Shown: positions 53,601 to 64,000 of the stretch, piece after piece
How the letters are laid out: each line of letters begins with the position of its first letter
Position numbering within the stretch: the first letter of the stretch is position 1
Source of the DNA: Paracyclopina nana
Lineage: Eukaryota; Arthropoda; Copepoda; Cyclopoida; Cyclopettidae
NCBI GenBank assembly: GCA_019096065.1
Contig: JAGUCH010000004.1
Location: 248,001 to 312,000 of the forward strand
Length of the DNA stretch: 64,000 nucleotides
Reading direction: 5' to 3'
The notes under the pieces: model-generated
What the model saw: only the letters and a program-made list of their open reading frames with translations
The model's database searches: none
What the model was told of the DNA's origin: nothing
Made by a program: the position numbers and the translations under genes

Positions 53601-54531
53601 CGCAACAGCCTCGACTGGGTCGACAGGTGGCCACTTTCAACCTGCTGATTTTGGGTGGTTCATAGGCAGGATATTTCTTGCGAGCCTCTTCACTCTTCTT
53701 CAGGATGACATTCTCAAATTCATCGAGCAAACACGTCAGCCTGTCTGTCGCCTTGGAGATGTTTGGCCTTGACAGGTCCCGCTGGTAGTAGAGGTCGGCA
53801 GGAGCCGATCGAGTCCACACCTTTTTCTCCTCCTTCAAAATCTCCTCAGTGCTCAGCTTCATATGATCCTTGACGAGTTGCTCTCGATCTTCAAAGGTTC
53901 CGGAAGTAGGTTTTCGACTAGGGCCTCGAGCGGGACTTAGCGGCCTCTTTCTCGCCTCCGGACTTCGCCTTGACCTTTTACTGGGTGGTGAAACATAGGA
54001 TCTCCGTCTTTGATGATGACTTCTCTCGCGACTTCTACTCCGCTTTTCTCGACTGCGACTGCGTCTGTCTCGACTGCGACTTCGTTTATCTCGACTGCGA
54101 CTTCGGTTGTACCTGCTGTAGCTTCTCCTGCTGTCTCTTTCTCGGTGACGAGAAGGACTTCTTTTGCCATGCCTGTCATGATCTCTTGACCGAGCGTAAG
54201 GTTGTGCATCGGGTCCAGCAGTTTTATTCGCGGCTGGTTGCAGAGGTAATGGAGGAGGTGGAACACTGTAGGGATTCACCGGAGGAGCAGGAGGAATGGG
54301 AGCTGCTCCATACGCTGCTCCATAGGGAGGATAGGCTTGATATGGGTAGTATGGAGGGTACGGAATTTGTGGAGGATAAGGCACTGGCGCAGCTGATGAA
54401 GATGCCGCGGATGTTGTCGGATATCCAGGATAGTACGAGTAGTACAAATGTGGCGGAGGATATTGCGCAGCATAGGGAGGCACTGCTGAATTGGCATTGA
54501 TCGGAGGCTTTGGCGGAGGTTGATTATTCAT
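47660..54531 (-). CDS. DROSHA: Drosha, nuclear RNase III of the Microprocessor
   Basis: Cuts primary miRNA hairpins in the nucleus with DGCR8/Pasha. Exons 54531-52013, 51476-50912 and 48559-47660 join in frame to 1327 aa (human 1374). N-terminus: Pro/Tyr-rich (1-115), then Arg/Ser-rich (~118-205). The central domain has CRPSRGCC and [17 protein letters not shown], matching the Zn-binding and PAZ-like regions. RNase IIIa: [14 protein letters not shown] (~805) and [13 protein letters not shown]. RNase IIIb: [14 protein letters not shown] (~985) and [17 protein letters not shown] (~1058). The acidic catalytic residues are present in both. dsRBD at ~1100-1170 ([20 protein letters not shown]). A long acidic tail ends [10 protein letters not shown]. 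Two introns only, both made of 'ctcaaattct' minisatellite. Confidence 0.97.
48840..50905. repeat. 'ctcaaattctggtgatttga' minisatellite in Drosha intron 2
   Basis: ~20-bp units run from 48840 to 49205 ('tgcctcaaattaaaatgatt' and 'ctaattatt' variants) and again from 49890 to 50905. The second part contains almost perfect 'tggtaatttgactcaaattc' units (50330-50640). A different inverted element (49222-49880) interrupts the array. The array runs up to the exon 2 donor. Confidence 0.92.
49222..49880. mobile_element. Foldback-like element E in Drosha intron 2
   Basis: Left arm 49228-49318: 'cgcaaatccacctaaacgca', 'atccaccttaacgcagtcca' units. Right arm 49785-49877: inverse units 'ttgcgtttaagtagactgc', 'gtggattgcgttaaagtag', 'atttgcggttaggtag'. 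Between them lies ~460 bp of AT-rich single-copy DNA without a gene. It splits the minisatellite, so it is probably a later insertion. Confidence 0.78.
51540..51995. repeat. 'ttgcctcaaattctaattat' minisatellite, Drosha intron 1
   Basis: About 22 units of ~20 bp fill most of the 536-bp intron 51477-52012. The unit is the same family as the array in intron 2 of the same gene. Confidence 0.92.
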
Positions 54532-55095
54532 TATTATTCTTCGAAATCACTTTTTTGCTTTTTTCTCACTTTTATTGTTTACAATGTCATTTCAAGTGGA
54601 TCGAATATGGACCGAGACAGTTTGTTTTCATGGTGTTCTAACAGCTTGCTCCTTTAGTTTGCTTTTCCCTTTGAATTTTCATTTTTCATACTTTTTCATT
54701 TGTAATATAGAAAGTAAACAAAGCTCCAATTGCTGCGCTTTCTACTAGTAATTATTCATATTGTTGATTTGTAGGCCTCAAATTGAAAAGCTCGCTTTTG
54801 TGGTTAATTTGAATTAAGTCCACAAAATAAGTCAAAATCCGCCAAAATCTCCACTTTTCGAGGCTATTTTTGTATAAATAGATAACTTTCCGGGAAACTT
54901 TGTTGACATTTACGCTGCGCACCACATTCCGGCGTAAAGAGCCAAACTACGCGTGAAAAAGCCAAAATCCCCCATTTTCACGTCATGAAAAGCTCGAACT
55001 GGTGCCTGTTTTGACGGCAAACACTTGCAAATTGACAAACATTGAAATTGTTTACATTTTGAAAATTGACAAGATTTTGAGGAAGAAAACAGAAA
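54532..55095. promoter_or_regulatory. Divergent promoter region Drosha / MED17
   Basis: 564 bp between two opposite start codons. AT-rich, with no repeats and no clear TATA box. It must drive both genes or hold two abutting promoters. Confidence 0.55.
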
Positions 55096-58000
55096 ATGGC
55101 CGACATCAAGGTGACGGTGGAGCCTCCGTTGGAGAACCAAATCGTGGAGATCACCTATGACGGCCAAGAGATCATTCAGCCTCCGCTGACGCAAGCTGAA
55201 CACTTGATGCGTCAGGTAAGAAGTCTTTCCACATTGACTTGAAGAAGGTCCTAACCCAAACTCTTTGCAACACCCAAGAATATGCATTTTCCGAAAGCTT
55301 ATGTTCTTAGGGTTCATTTGGTAGTAATTTAAAAATCCTGACCTATGGCTTCCCATAACATAAAATTTTTAAGAACGTCTAGCACCTACAGTTTATTATT
55401 TTTTGAGATTATCAATAGCAATGACCCCCTCTGAAAAAAGAAAATCAAAACTTTTTTTATAACATAAGTAAGTCTGTAAAATGCACTCAAATTGAGATAT
55501 TTGCTGCCAGACTTATGATGCAAAATCAATCAAGTCGGCAGTAATCAACTTTTAGCATAGCGATATCTCCAATTCTGTTCATCCTTGCGATTTTACTATG
55601 AAGTAACATAAGTTTTATTTTTGGATTTCAGTGGGGGTCATTGAAGCTGACCATCCCAAAAAAATCAACTGTTTTTGCGCAAAACGTCTTTAAAAGTTTC
55701 ATGTTATCGGAAGCGATAGGCCAGGATTTGTAGTTCATCCCCAAATGAGTCCTTGGCACACAATCTTTCAGAAAATATGTAATTCTTGGGTGTTGTGCAT
55801 AGTTTGGCTTAGTTCCTTTGCCAAATGTTCCAAATCTGTCATTCCTTGATTTAAAAAAAATTAAATTAATGCAGGCGTCCAAGCTGGATTTCTCCTCGAT
55901 TCCCGAGGACTTGGACGAAGATGAGGACATCACCGATGAAGCAGCCGTCGAGAATGGTGGCGAGGATGCTTCACAAGCCTCCTCGGACAAGTCCGACCCG
56001 AAAAAGTGGCCTTGGGAGAACGTCCGTGATCGGCTGCGGGACGCGTTGGCCGAGGTGTCCGTCTTGTCCGACGTCTTGTCCATCTCCACCAAGGAATGCG
56101 GGAGTCAGCCTCGCCGCTACATGGTCCTGGACGGGCCCATGGCCTTTGAGCAGCCGGAGCCGAGGCCGTACGTCTCCCTGCTGGCCAAGAAGAAAGCCTT
56201 GGACGGCCACGTGGCCAAGATCCTTTTGAGCGGCGCGGATCACCTCAAGTCGCTGCAGAGCGAGAGCAAGACCAATCCTGGAGACTCCAAGGCCAACAAC
56301 TTCCACTTCGAGCTGCTCAAGCTGCGCCAGCATTGGCGGCTCAAGAAGGTGAGCAACACGATCCTGGGCGACCTGAGCTTCCGCACGGCCGGATCGCAGT
56401 TCAAGCAGAGCGGCATCTTCGAGGTGATCAAGGCTGACGAGGGCGAGATTGATACTGATGAGGATCATGCTGATGCTGTTGTCAAGCCTCTGGATCCCTC
56501 CAGGTCGGTGCTCAAGGTGAACGTTCCGGCCGAGCTGGAGGGCATCGCCTTCATCCAGGTTGTCATCCAGAAGGAGTCGGAGCAGCTGGTCTCGGCCAGC
56601 ATTGGCCAGTCCGGAGGAGCCTTCGATCCCTCCCTCGTCGAGGACGTGCATTGGCAGAAGAAGCTGGAGCAGGCGCAGAATGTCATCTTTTGCAAGGAGC
56701 TCTTCGCCCAGCTCGCGAGGGAAGCCATCGAGCTCCAGGCACCTGTCCCGCATATGGTCGTGGGCAACCAAATCACCTGCTCCTTGTCTCCGGACATCCA
56801 GCTCCTCATCACGCTCTGGTACAAGTCTTCTTCTGGAGCGTCCAAGAAGAACAGCCCTGAGACGATGATGACAGGTACCGCTCCCCAGCCTGCCAAGGAG
56901 CATTCTCACGTCCTGGAGCATTCGCTGCACCAACTCCTGCGAAAGGCGCACAAGCGGAACTTGAATCCGGAGAGCGGCGGCCTCAGCTCGAGTCCGGTCG
57001 GAGTGTCGAAGAAGCGGAGGCTGGCAGGGCCAAAGGCGCATGACAGGAGCAGCCTCCTCCGGATGGCCAATGAGGAGACGTTCCTTGAGCAAATCATTGC
57101 CCAAGCTCAGCACGTGGTCCTCCGGCTGAGGACCATGTACGTCCTCGACACCATGGCAGCCAGCCTCAAAGATCCTCTCATCACATTCCACTGGAGCACG
57201 CTCAGCTCGCCCACGAGGACAAGTGTCAAGGTGAATTAACTTCCAGCCTCTGAGATACCTTTTGTAACTTTGCGATGAATCTTTAACTCTGCATAGTTAT
57301 ATGTGACTTTGCATAGTTATATGTAACTTTGCATAGGTTTATGTAACTTTGCATAGTTATGCGTAACTTTGCATAGGTTTATGTAACTTTGCATAGTTAT
57401 AAGTAACTTTGCATAGTTATATGTAACTTTGCATAGTTATATGTAACTTTGAATAGTTATATGTAACTTTGCGTAATATTAAGTAACTTTGCATAATATT
57501 AAGTAACTTTGCATATGTTTTTGTAACTTTGCATAGTTATAAGTAACTTTGCATAATTTAAGTAACTTTACATAGTTTTAAGTAACTTTGCATAGTTTTA
57601 TGTAACTTTGCATAGTTTTATGTAACTCTGTATAGTTTTAAGTAGCTTTGCATAGTTGTAAGTAACTTTGCATAGTTATATGTAACTTTGCATAGTTTTA
57701 TGTAACTTTGCATAGTTTTATGTAACTTTGCATAGTTTTAAGTAACTTTGCATAATATTAAGTAACTTTGCATAGGTTTATGTAACTTTGCATAGTTATA
57801 TGTAACTTTGCATAGTTATATGTAACTTTGCATAGTTATATGTAACTTTGCATAGTTATATGTAACTTTGCATAGGTATATGTAACTTTGCATAGTTTTA
57901 AGTAACTTTAAATAGTTTTTAGAAACTTTGCATAATTCTATGTAACTTTGCCCAATTGTATGCGACATTATTTGATTCTATGCTAATTTGCTTAATTTCA

Positions 58001-60143
58001 TGTAACAGCATATTATCATAATTTTAAGCCAATTTGCATAATTTTATGTAGCTTTACATGCTTTTAAGTATGCTTTCTAATTCTTCATGGCATGTTGCAT
58101 GATTATCAGTGACTGCGCTCAATTCTATTTAAAGAATAATCCTATGAATTTGAATATTTCTATGTAACTTAGTATAATTCTTTGTAACTTTGCATGATTC
58201 CATGTAACCTTGTATAGTTACTGTAAGCGTAACAATTTTCTGCAACATTTCATGATTTTATGCAAATTTGCGTAACTTCATGTAACTTTGCCTTGCTATT
58301 ACATTAAATTAGGCAGTTTTGCTTAATTTCATGAAACTCTGTATATTCATTTGTAACTTTGCCTAAGTCTACCTGATTTTATGCAACTTTTCATAATTTT
58401 GTGCAACTTTGGATATCTTCATGTAACTTTGCTTAATTCATGTGACTTTGCATAACTTTATGTAAATTAGCATGATTTTGTACAACGTTGCATGATTTTG
58501 TGCAACGTTGCATGATTTTGTGCAACTTTGCTCAATTTTATGTTTTTGTGCAACTTTGCTCAACTTTATGTAACATTGCATAATTTTATGTAACTCTGCA
58601 TAGTTTTAAGTAACTTTGCGTAGTTATATGTAGCTTTGCATAGTTATAATTAACTTTGCATAGTTATAAGTAACTTTGCATAGTTATAAGTAACTTTGCA
58701 TAGTTATATGTAACTTTGCATACTATTAAGTAACTTTGCATACTATTAAGTAACTTTGCATACTATTAAGTAACTTTGCATACTATTAAGTAACTTTGCA
58801 TAATATTAAGTAACTTTGCCCAGGTTTATGTAACTTTGCATAGGTTTATGAAACTTTGCACAGTTATATGTAACTTTGCTTAGTTGTATGTAACTTTGCA
58901 AAAAATTAAGTACCTTTGCATATGTTTACGTAACTTTGGATAGTTATAAGTAACTTTGCATATGTTTATGTAACTTTGCATAATGTTAAGTAACTTTGCA
59001 TAAAATTAAGTATTTTTGCGTATGTTTATTTAACTTTGCATAGTTATAAGTAACTTTTGCATGATTTAAGTAACTTTTGCATAGTTTTTTTGTAACTTTG
59101 CATAGTTTTAAGTAACTTTGCATAATTTTATGCCACATTATTTGATTTTATGCTAATTTGCTTAATTAATGTAACTTTGCATTTTAATTATGTTTCTTTG
59201 CATAACTCTATGTAAGTATGCATAATTAATGTGACTGAATAATTAATGTAACTTTGCATTATTAATATAGCTTGTGTTATTAATGTAACTTGCATTATTA
59301 ATGTAACTTTACATGATTATATGCAACTTTGCATAATTTCATGCAACTTTGCATTATTGTATGTTACTTTTCGTAATGTCATTGTAGCCTAGAATTATTT
59401 TTTGTCGCTTTGTATAATTGGTGTAACTCTGCTTTATTGCATGTAACTTTGCAAGAGGATCCGTTATGTCCAATATTTTTATCAAACTCAATTACATAAT
59501 GTTGTGTAACTTTGCTTAATTTAATCAAGAGTTCTAAATTGCTTTTTCATGCCTTACTGTTTGTTCTAGGTTAGCATTGTGACATCAGGGTATGATGTCA
59601 TCCAACGCACTCAACTGGTTATTCACATTTATGCCAAAAAGTTGACTTTTGTGTGCAAAGATGGCAGAGTGCTGCATTTCAGCCATGAGCCTCAAGAACT
59701 CAGGGATTTCATCCTCTGCCAAATCTCCCAGCATCAGGTAAACTAAGAATGATGATAATCATAATAACTTTGAAACCATTGAATTTTAGATCAATGGAGT
59801 CCAATCTCTGGCCAAGTGCACTGGATGGCAAGTGTTGTCCTCATCCATTCACCATTTGGGCTGTGGCCAAGTTGAGCCTCTGGGCAATGCCACAGGTTGT
59901 CTGCTGGCCAATCCCAATGGGGACAAGTTCATCGCTGTTCGACACAGCCCTCAGAGTGGCCTTGCCTCAGTCTTCATTGCATCTGCCCCGAAGAAGGACT
60001 TTTTTGCCACCACAGTGGTTCGAGACCTCAAGTGGAGCCACTTGCCAGATTCCTTCCAAGAAGTCAACCTCGACAAAATGGATGGGAAGAATTTGCTCAA
60101 CAAAATGGAGCTACTCATGTCAGCATTGACGCCTATCAACTAA
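55096..60143 (+). CDS. MED17: Mediator head-module subunit MED17
   Basis: Structural core of the Mediator head, contacting RNA polymerase II pre-initiation complexes. Exons 55096-55215, 55875-57230, 59570-59737 and 59790-60143, all phase 0, give 665 aa (human 651). Exon 1 (MADIKVTVEPPLENQIVEIT) and the start of exon 2 (DFSSIPEDLDEDEDITDEAA ... KWPWENVRDRLRDALAEVSV) match the conserved N-terminal part. DGPMAFEQPEPRPYVSLLAK and the middle LRQHWRLKKVSNTILGDLSF are highly typical. The C-terminal part (GYDVIQRTQLVIHIYAKKLT, HQINGVQSLAKCTGWQVLSS) is intact. Exon 2 is GC-rich. Intron 1 is mostly one TIR element and intron 2 is a 2.3-kb minisatellite. Confidence 0.95.
55254..55809. mobile_element. 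556-bp TIR element in MED17 intron 1
   Basis: The left end 'acccaaactctttgcaacac' and right end 'cacaacacccaagaatt' (inverted) form TIRs of ~55 bp or more, flanked by TA on both sides. The subterminal motif 'agggttcatttggtag' and its partner 'cccaaatgagtccttgg' resemble those in FUT8 intron 2, so the two elements are likely related. It is 84% of the 659-bp intron 55216-55874. Confidence 0.75.
57240..59500. repeat. 'tatgtaactttgcatagtta' minisatellite, MED17 intron 2
   Basis: More than 90 units of ~19-20 bp fill almost the whole 2339-bp intron 57231-59569. Units are nearly identical at 57290-57900 and 58600-59000, and diverged at 57950-58550 and after 59100. All units are in one orientation, and no inverted arm is present. 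Confidence 0.95.
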
Positions 60144-60144
60144 T

Positions 60145-61110
60145 TACTCTCATGCAATATGTATTGTTCGAAAATCAATGGTGAAGTGTTATGCAAAGGT
60201 TCAGCGAGATCCACAAAGCTCTCTTTGGATGTTTTCCGGATGGTCATTTTCAGCTTTGGTGAGGTGATCACATCGCTAAAATTGTCCATAAGCAGTTTCG
60301 CTTTAGATCCTTTGGTCAATTGTGAGCTTTGTAATGGACGTTGCAGATCCGCCTCTGATCCCTAATGATCTAAATTATTCAATAGTCTTTAAAGACTAGA
60401 ATTGCATGTCTCATTCTACGTGCTGTAAAAGTAAGGACCTTAAAATAGATCGAGACATCTAGAAAAAGTCTTGCACGTGCAAAAAAAAAACATTGGCATG
60501 TGCAATATTTATTGTTCGAAAATCAATGGTGAAGTGTTATGCAAAGGTTCAGCGAGATCCACAAAGCTCTCTTTGGATGTTTTCCGGATGGTCATTTTCA
60601 GCTTTGGTGAGGTGATCACATTGCTAAAATTGTCCATAAGCAGTTTCGCTTTAGATCCTTTGGTCAATTGTGAGCTTTGTAATGGACGTTGCAGATCCGC
60701 CTCTGATCCCTAATGATTTACATCATTCAATGACCTTAAAATGGATCGAGAAATCAAGAAAAATTCTTGCACATCCAATATAATATAGGCAATTGCAATA
60801 TTCATTGATCGAACAGCAATGGCGAAGCATTGGATAAAGGTTCAGTGAGATCCACAAAGCTCTCTTTGGATGCTTTCCGGATGGTCATTTTCAGCTCTGC
60901 TTAGTCGCTCTCAATATCAAAATTATCCACAAGCTGTTTTGCTTTAGATCCTTTGGTCAATTGTGAACTTTGTAATGGACGTTGCAGATCCGCCTCTGAT
61001 CCATCGCTCAATGGCCCTTGAAGACCAGAATTTCATGTCTCATTCTGTAAAAGTTAGGACCTTAAAATAGATCGAGAAATTTAGAAAAATTCTTACACAT
61101 CCAAGATAAT
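60145..61110 (-). pseudogene. Three decayed copies of the CLPB 3' end
   Basis: Copies at ~60160-60480, 60498-60780 and 60795-61105, all in CLPB orientation, carry 'atccacaaagctctctttgg' and 'ttccggatggtcattttcag' from the last ~100 nt of CLPB. They then carry shortened pieces of sequence further upstream ('gaagaccagaatttcat'), with inner deletions. Copies 1 and 2 are nearly identical to each other over ~215 bp (60169-60365 / 60507-60713). Frames are broken. Unit ~300-340 bp. Confidence 0.9.
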
Positions 61111-61127
61111 ATAGGCAATTGCAATAT

Positions 61128-62921
61128 TTATTGGTCGAAAAGCAATGGCGAAGCATTGGATAAAGGTTCAGTGAGATCCACAAAGCTCTCTTTGGATGTT
61201 TTCCGGATGGTCATTTTCAGCTTTGGTGAGGCGGTCTCATCGCCAAAATTGTCCATAAGCAGTTTCACTGTCGATCCCTTGGTCAATTGGCCATTTTCAT
61301 GAGCTAAAGCCAACTGAGCAACAACTCTTCGTTCCACTTCATGTTTAATGGACCTTGCTCCATAGTAGACATTGTAGCCTTCGGCTAAATACCTCAACAC
61401 CTGCTCATCCCAAATGATGTCCACGTTGTGCTTCTCTTTGGCCTTCGAAGACCAGAATTTCATTTCACGTTCGACAAGCTTGGTGAGCTCGGACCTTGAA
61501 AATGGAAGAAAGTAGACAATTTCGTTGATTCGACCCAGGAACTCATCACGACCAAAATGCCTCTTCAGAATGGGCTGAACGACATGCTCCTTGAATTGCC
61601 TTGATATCGTGATCTTCTCAGTGATGTCCTCCAAATTGTGGCCTTCTTTCCTCTCTTTTGCAATCATTTCAGCCTCTCTCCGAAGACCAAGAGCATGCTC
61701 AGCAATTTCAGTGCTTGCCAAATTCGAGGTCATGACAAATATGGCATTTTTGCATTGGATCGTCTGCCCTTTTCCATCTGTCAATCGACCTTCGTCAAAC
61801 AACTGGAGCAAAACAGTCAGAACATCAGGGTGAGCTTTGTCAACTTCGTCAAAGAGGACAACAGCTTCAGGGAACTCTTTGAGCCTCTTCGTCAACTGAC
61901 CGCCATCGTCATGACCAATGTATCCTGGTGGAGATCCAATGAGCTTGGCCACTTCATGCTTCTCCTGGTACTCACTCATGTCCAGCCTTATAAAGGCTTT
62001 CTTGAGGTTGTCCTTGTACAAGTACCTGGCCACTTGCTTGGCCAGCTCTGTTTTGCCAATTCCGGATGATCCGAGGAAGAGGAAGACCAAAGGATGTTCA
62101 TCGTCGATCCAACCGTTTTCTTTCCTGCGAATGGCTGACGAGACAACAGAAATGGCCCCTTCTTGTCCCACAATGTTCTCCTTGAGTCTCATCTCCAATG
62201 GGAACCTCCTTCGATCCTCCAAATCTTGTTGCCTGGCTTTTTCCTCAAAGACTTTCGAGCAGTCGTCTAGCAGTTTTTTGACTTGTGGATCCCTTGCATA
62301 GTCTCTGGGTGATCGGCCATAATCATTCTTCTTCATCGGATTGGCCCCACGCTCAAGCAGAATTTGCACAGACTCAAAGTCATCTGCCAAAGCTGCATAA
62401 TGCAAAGCAGTGCAGCCCCTGAAGTTGGCCCGCAAATTGAGGCTGGAATTGAACTCTTCTTCCCTCGTCACCATGACCTTCAACGAGTCCATCTTTTTGT
62501 CGCGAGCCGTCTGGTAAATGTTGACAAATTCATCAGTGATGTCCGGATCAGCTCCATTTTCCAGGAGGATTTTGACAATGTCAGACTGCTGGTTGACTGC
62601 AGCAACGTGCAAAGCAGTCCAACCTAAGTCATGCCTTAAATTGGGATCCATTTCGCTGGCTTTCAAAAGCTGCAAAACTTCTGAACGGTGGCCATGCTTG
62701 ACAGCTCTGAAGAAGCGCATTTTATGAGCTTCATTGTTCACTGGCAAAAGTGTCACAGCCGCCAAAGATGCCAAGGCACAAAAGGGTCTCATTTCTACAT
62801 ATCTTTTGGTGATGACATTCTTGAAAAATGACGATTTCTGCGAGCCTGCGATGATGACAGGTCTTGGATTTCGGCATAAAATCCGTGAAAAGCTCCATGC
62901 TATTCGCAAAAGGCGAGACAT
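61128..62921 (-). CDS. CLPB: Mitochondrial AAA+ disaggregase CLPB (Skd3)
   Basis: Intronless, 597 aa. ATP-driven protein disaggregase of the mitochondrial intermembrane space. N-terminus: basic presequence (1-~45), then a hydrophobic stretch ([15 protein letters not shown], ~48-62) like the segment before the PARL cleavage site. Ankyrin repeats follow at ~68-225 ([40 protein letters not shown]). One AAA+ domain has Walker A GSSGIGKT, pore loop GSPPGYIGH, Walker [12 protein letters not shown] and sensor-1 MTSN. The C-terminal ClpB D2-small domain has [14 protein letters not shown]. The stop TAA overlaps AATAAA (61127-61132). A single AAA+ plus ankyrin layout separates it from bacterial two-ring ClpB. 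Confidence 0.96.
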   Translation of the reverse strand: MSRLLRIAWSFSRILCRNPRPVIIAGSQKSSFFKNVITKRYVEMRPFCALASLAAVTLLPVNNEAHKMRFFRAVKHGHRSEVLQLLKASEMDPNLRHDLGWTALHVAAVNQQSDIVKILLENGADPDITDEFVNIYQTARDKKMDSLKVMVTREEEFNSSLNLRANFRGCTALHYAALADDFESVQILLERGANPMKKNDYGRSPRDYARDPQVKKLLDDCSKVFEEKARQQDLEDRRRFPLEMRLKENIVGQEGAISVVSSAIRRKENGWIDDEHPLVFLFLGSSGIGKTELAKQVARYLYKDNLKKAFIRLDMSEYQEKHEVAKLIGSPPGYIGHDDGGQLTKRLKEFPEAVVLFDEVDKAHPDVLTVLLQLFDEGRLTDGKGQTIQCKNAIFVMTSNLASTEIAEHALGLRREAEMIAKERKEGHNLEDITEKITISRQFKEHVVQPILKRHFGRDEFLGRINEIVYFLPFSRSELTKLVEREMKFWSSKAKEKHNVDIIWDEQVLRYLAEGYNVYYGARSIKHEVERRVVAQLALAHENGQLTKGSTVKLLMDNFGDETASPKLKMTIRKTSKESFVDLTEPLSNASPLLFDQ

Positions 62922-63617
62922 TTTCTGAATTTACAATTTTACATCAACCATAACAGCAATTCTGTTTTTATTTACATCAGATTTGTTATTGTTGCTGCTC
63001 GCTCAGTTTTCCGTCAAAGCGCAACAACAAAATCTAAATCCATTATTTTTTTCGCCAAAAATGAGAACTAATTCGGCATCAAATCATAAAAAAAGTTACT
63101 TGAATTTACTTGAGCAAAAATAATGTAACATTTAATTATGATTAAAAACTTGAGTTTATTTTCATGGTAAGTTACTTTTACTTGTTATTGAGCTACTCAG
63201 TTTAGCTCTACTGTCTCTACAGAGTCAGCAACAACCAGGCGGACCAGCTTCTCAGTTCTCAGTAGCCGTTAAAAGACTCAGCTTTAGACTAGTAGACTTG
63301 AAAATATCTCATATATTTGAATTATTTGTTAAGATAACAATTTTTCTCCATTTTTTAAGAATGATCAGACATCTTTGGAACTGAGTAAAGATTTTTTTTA
63401 TTAGTGAGACAGTCAATAATGAGAGAGAGTGAAGGCAGCAAGTGATTTTTGGTCAAAAATATATTAAATCTGGAATGATATATGCAATTGACAAGACCCC
63501 AAAACAATCATTCCCATAGACATTATCATCATACTAGTTAATGTAAGCATGCAAGCATCCAACCAGAGTAAGTGATTTCTGTGTAAAAATGGCCTCTTCT
63601 TTATGCATGCACCATCA
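62922..63617. other. Spacer between CLPB 5' end and vinculin 3' end
   Basis: AT-rich, containing the CLPB promoter side and the vinculin 3' UTR. No ORF of note, repeat or RNA gene seen. Confidence 0.5.
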
Positions 63618-63939
63618 TTAGTAGATGTACCAAGGCTGCTTTCGTACCCACTTCAGCCTGATTCCTGCATCAGTTCTGATTTTGATGGAAGCAGCCTCAG
63701 CAGCTGTCACAGTTTGCTTCACAGATTGCATCAAATTTTGTGCATTGCCCACCAACATTTCAGTGGCCTCCCTATCTTCCTCAGAGCCTTGGAAACATTA
63801 AAAAGCATGTAATAGAGTCTCTTTTTGAAATAAAAAATGAGGAAATACCTTGAGCACCAAGCATGGTTGCCTTCACTGTTGACAAGATCTTCAATTGAGT
63901 TGCTATTGTGGGTATCCTTTCACAAACTTGCAATAAAGT
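63618..63939 (-). CDS. VCL: Vinculin, last two exons (partial at right edge)
   Basis: Exon 63939-63849 ([20 protein letters not shown] then [10 protein letters not shown]) and exon 63787-63618 join at codon G|GC and end at TAA 63618-63620. The end reads [48 protein letters not shown]. This is the vinculin tail: a five-helix bundle that binds F-actin and acidic lipids at cell-matrix and cell-cell junctions. The C-terminal arm with aromatic residues (KWVRKQPWY) is intact. Upstream exons lie outside the window; 63940-64000 is intron. Confidence 0.93.
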
Positions 63940-64000
63940 CTGGAAAAATTGTTGTAATGATTGAATGTTAGTTGAAATAAAAATCCTCCTGGTTTGGCTT

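Noticed and set aside
55971-57191. 406-codon open frame on the - strand
   Set aside because: Antisense shadow of GC-rich MED17 exon 2.

Overview
The window is nuclear DNA of an animal, most likely an arthropod; a crustacean such as a copepod is possible, but I cannot place it further. The evidence is spliced genes with GT-AG introns and a metazoan gene set: Drosha, FUT8 with a C-terminal SH3 domain, MED17, vinculin, a GAS1-like protein, a GPCR, and an XPD of exactly the human length. The vinculin tail reads like arthropod vinculin. There are no prokaryotic features.

Layout, left to right. A possible exon fragment lies at the left edge (1-106, -), followed by gene-free AT-rich DNA with a 185-bp tandem repeat. 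Then come a GAS1-like gene (4040-6178, -); a 2.9-kb spacer with tRNA-like Pol III boxes and a small MITE; XPD/ERCC2 (9113-17696, -, 3 exons); cytosolic and mitochondrial histidyl-tRNA synthetase (19791-26144, -, two alternative first exons); and a divergent, intronless isovaleryl-CoA dehydrogenase (26491-27768, +). A 2458-residue secretory-pathway protein of 22 thioredoxin-like modules follows (27854-37364, -), with an intronless 7TM receptor nested antisense in its second intron (29451-30368, +). Next are a coiled-coil protein of unknown function (38580-41171, -) with a non-autonomous hAT element in its intron; a 72-aa prefoldin-like ORF sitting 9 nt upstream of FUT8 (42539-46559, +); Drosha (47660-54531, -); a divergent MED17 (55096-60143, +); an intronless mitochondrial CLPB (61128-62921, -); and the last two exons of vinculin at the right edge (63618-63939, -).

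The genes are ordinary housekeeping functions (transcription and repair, translation, leucine catabolism, miRNA processing, glycosylation, mitochondrial disaggregation) and do not form a pathway. Exons were joined by matching splice sites and checking phase. XPD (760 aa), HARS (510 aa), the thioredoxin-like protein (2458 aa), the coiled-coil protein (532 aa), FUT8 (552 aa), Drosha (1327 aa) and MED17 (665 aa) all close in frame.

The unusual part is the DNA between the exons. (1) At least seven gene or exon ends have truncated same-strand copies lying directly beside them ('edge echoes'): XPD exons 2 and 3, the HARS penultimate exon, and the FUT8, Drosha, CLPB and GPCR 3' ends. (2) Genes have few introns, and most introns are almost entirely one repeat. 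This is either a minisatellite or an inverted pair of minisatellite arms (Foldback-like), with a different unit sequence in nearly every intron. (3) FUT8 intron 2 and MED17 intron 1 are mostly a single TIR element ending close to the splice sites, as expected of transposon-derived introns (introners). These three patterns, the 22-module protein and the ORF pair ahead of FUT8 are the best leads.
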